Origin: an uncultured Pelagibacteraceae bacterium
GTDB lineage: Bacteria > Pseudomonadota > Alphaproteobacteria > Pelagibacterales > Pelagibacteraceae
Length of the DNA stretch: 39,314 nt
Assembly: GCA_902609705.1 (NCBI GenBank)
Contig: CACLSX010000007.1
Coordinates: forward strand, 1 to 39,314
Direction: 5' to 3'
Below are positions 39,288-39,314 of this stretch, in pieces (position 1 is the first letter of the stretch; each line of letters opens with the position of its first letter). The notes below the pieces were generated by a model. It was given only the letters and a program-made list of their open reading frames with translations. It did not search any database and was not told where the DNA came from. Position numbers and translations under genes: made by a program.

Positions 39288-39314
39288 AACATCAAAGCTA
39301 ACATAAAATTATTC

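Noticed and set aside
1-39314. CRISPR array, tRNA/rRNA genes, IS elements, phage or defence modules
   Set aside because: No regularly spaced repeats, cloverleaf-like blocks, transposase/integrase or known defence proteins seen by reading; homopolymer and A/T runs are explained by base composition. A tRNA/Rfam scan would be needed to exclude small RNAs fully.

Overview
Very AT-rich, tightly packed chromosomal window. Gene content, order and composition resemble a streamlined marine alphaproteobacterium of the SAR11/Pelagibacterales type (an inference; no search was run). It is mostly housekeeping: the start of lptD and lptG/lptF; pepA; ndk; purN/purM; a DUF2066-like protein with an Hda-like DnaA paralog and aspS; a NrdJ-C/TSCPD-like protein; an NDUFA12 homolog and a DUF2155 protein; accC/accB/aroQ; thiS/thiG; rne/rng; mrcA; prfB; an AsmA-like protein; tyrS; anmK; an alpha/beta hydrolase; a complete suf operon headed by an Rrf2 regulator; a small basic protein; glnA; a YbaK-like deacylase; two EamA transporters around a homocysteine S-methyltransferase; and a ribose/fructose-type sugar ABC transporter. 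I saw no rRNA, tRNA, CRISPR array, IS element or phage. I found no convincing unknown multi-gene system. The most useful observations are local: a +1 programmed frameshift in prfB that the ORF track splits, a TGA-N9-TCA dyad over the predicted suf promoter, an RNase E/G that seems to lack the Zn-link CPxC motif, a terminator-like hairpin inside the sugar ABC operon, a free-standing NrdJ C-terminal-like protein, palindromes in two upstream regions, and extreme divergent/convergent gene compaction.
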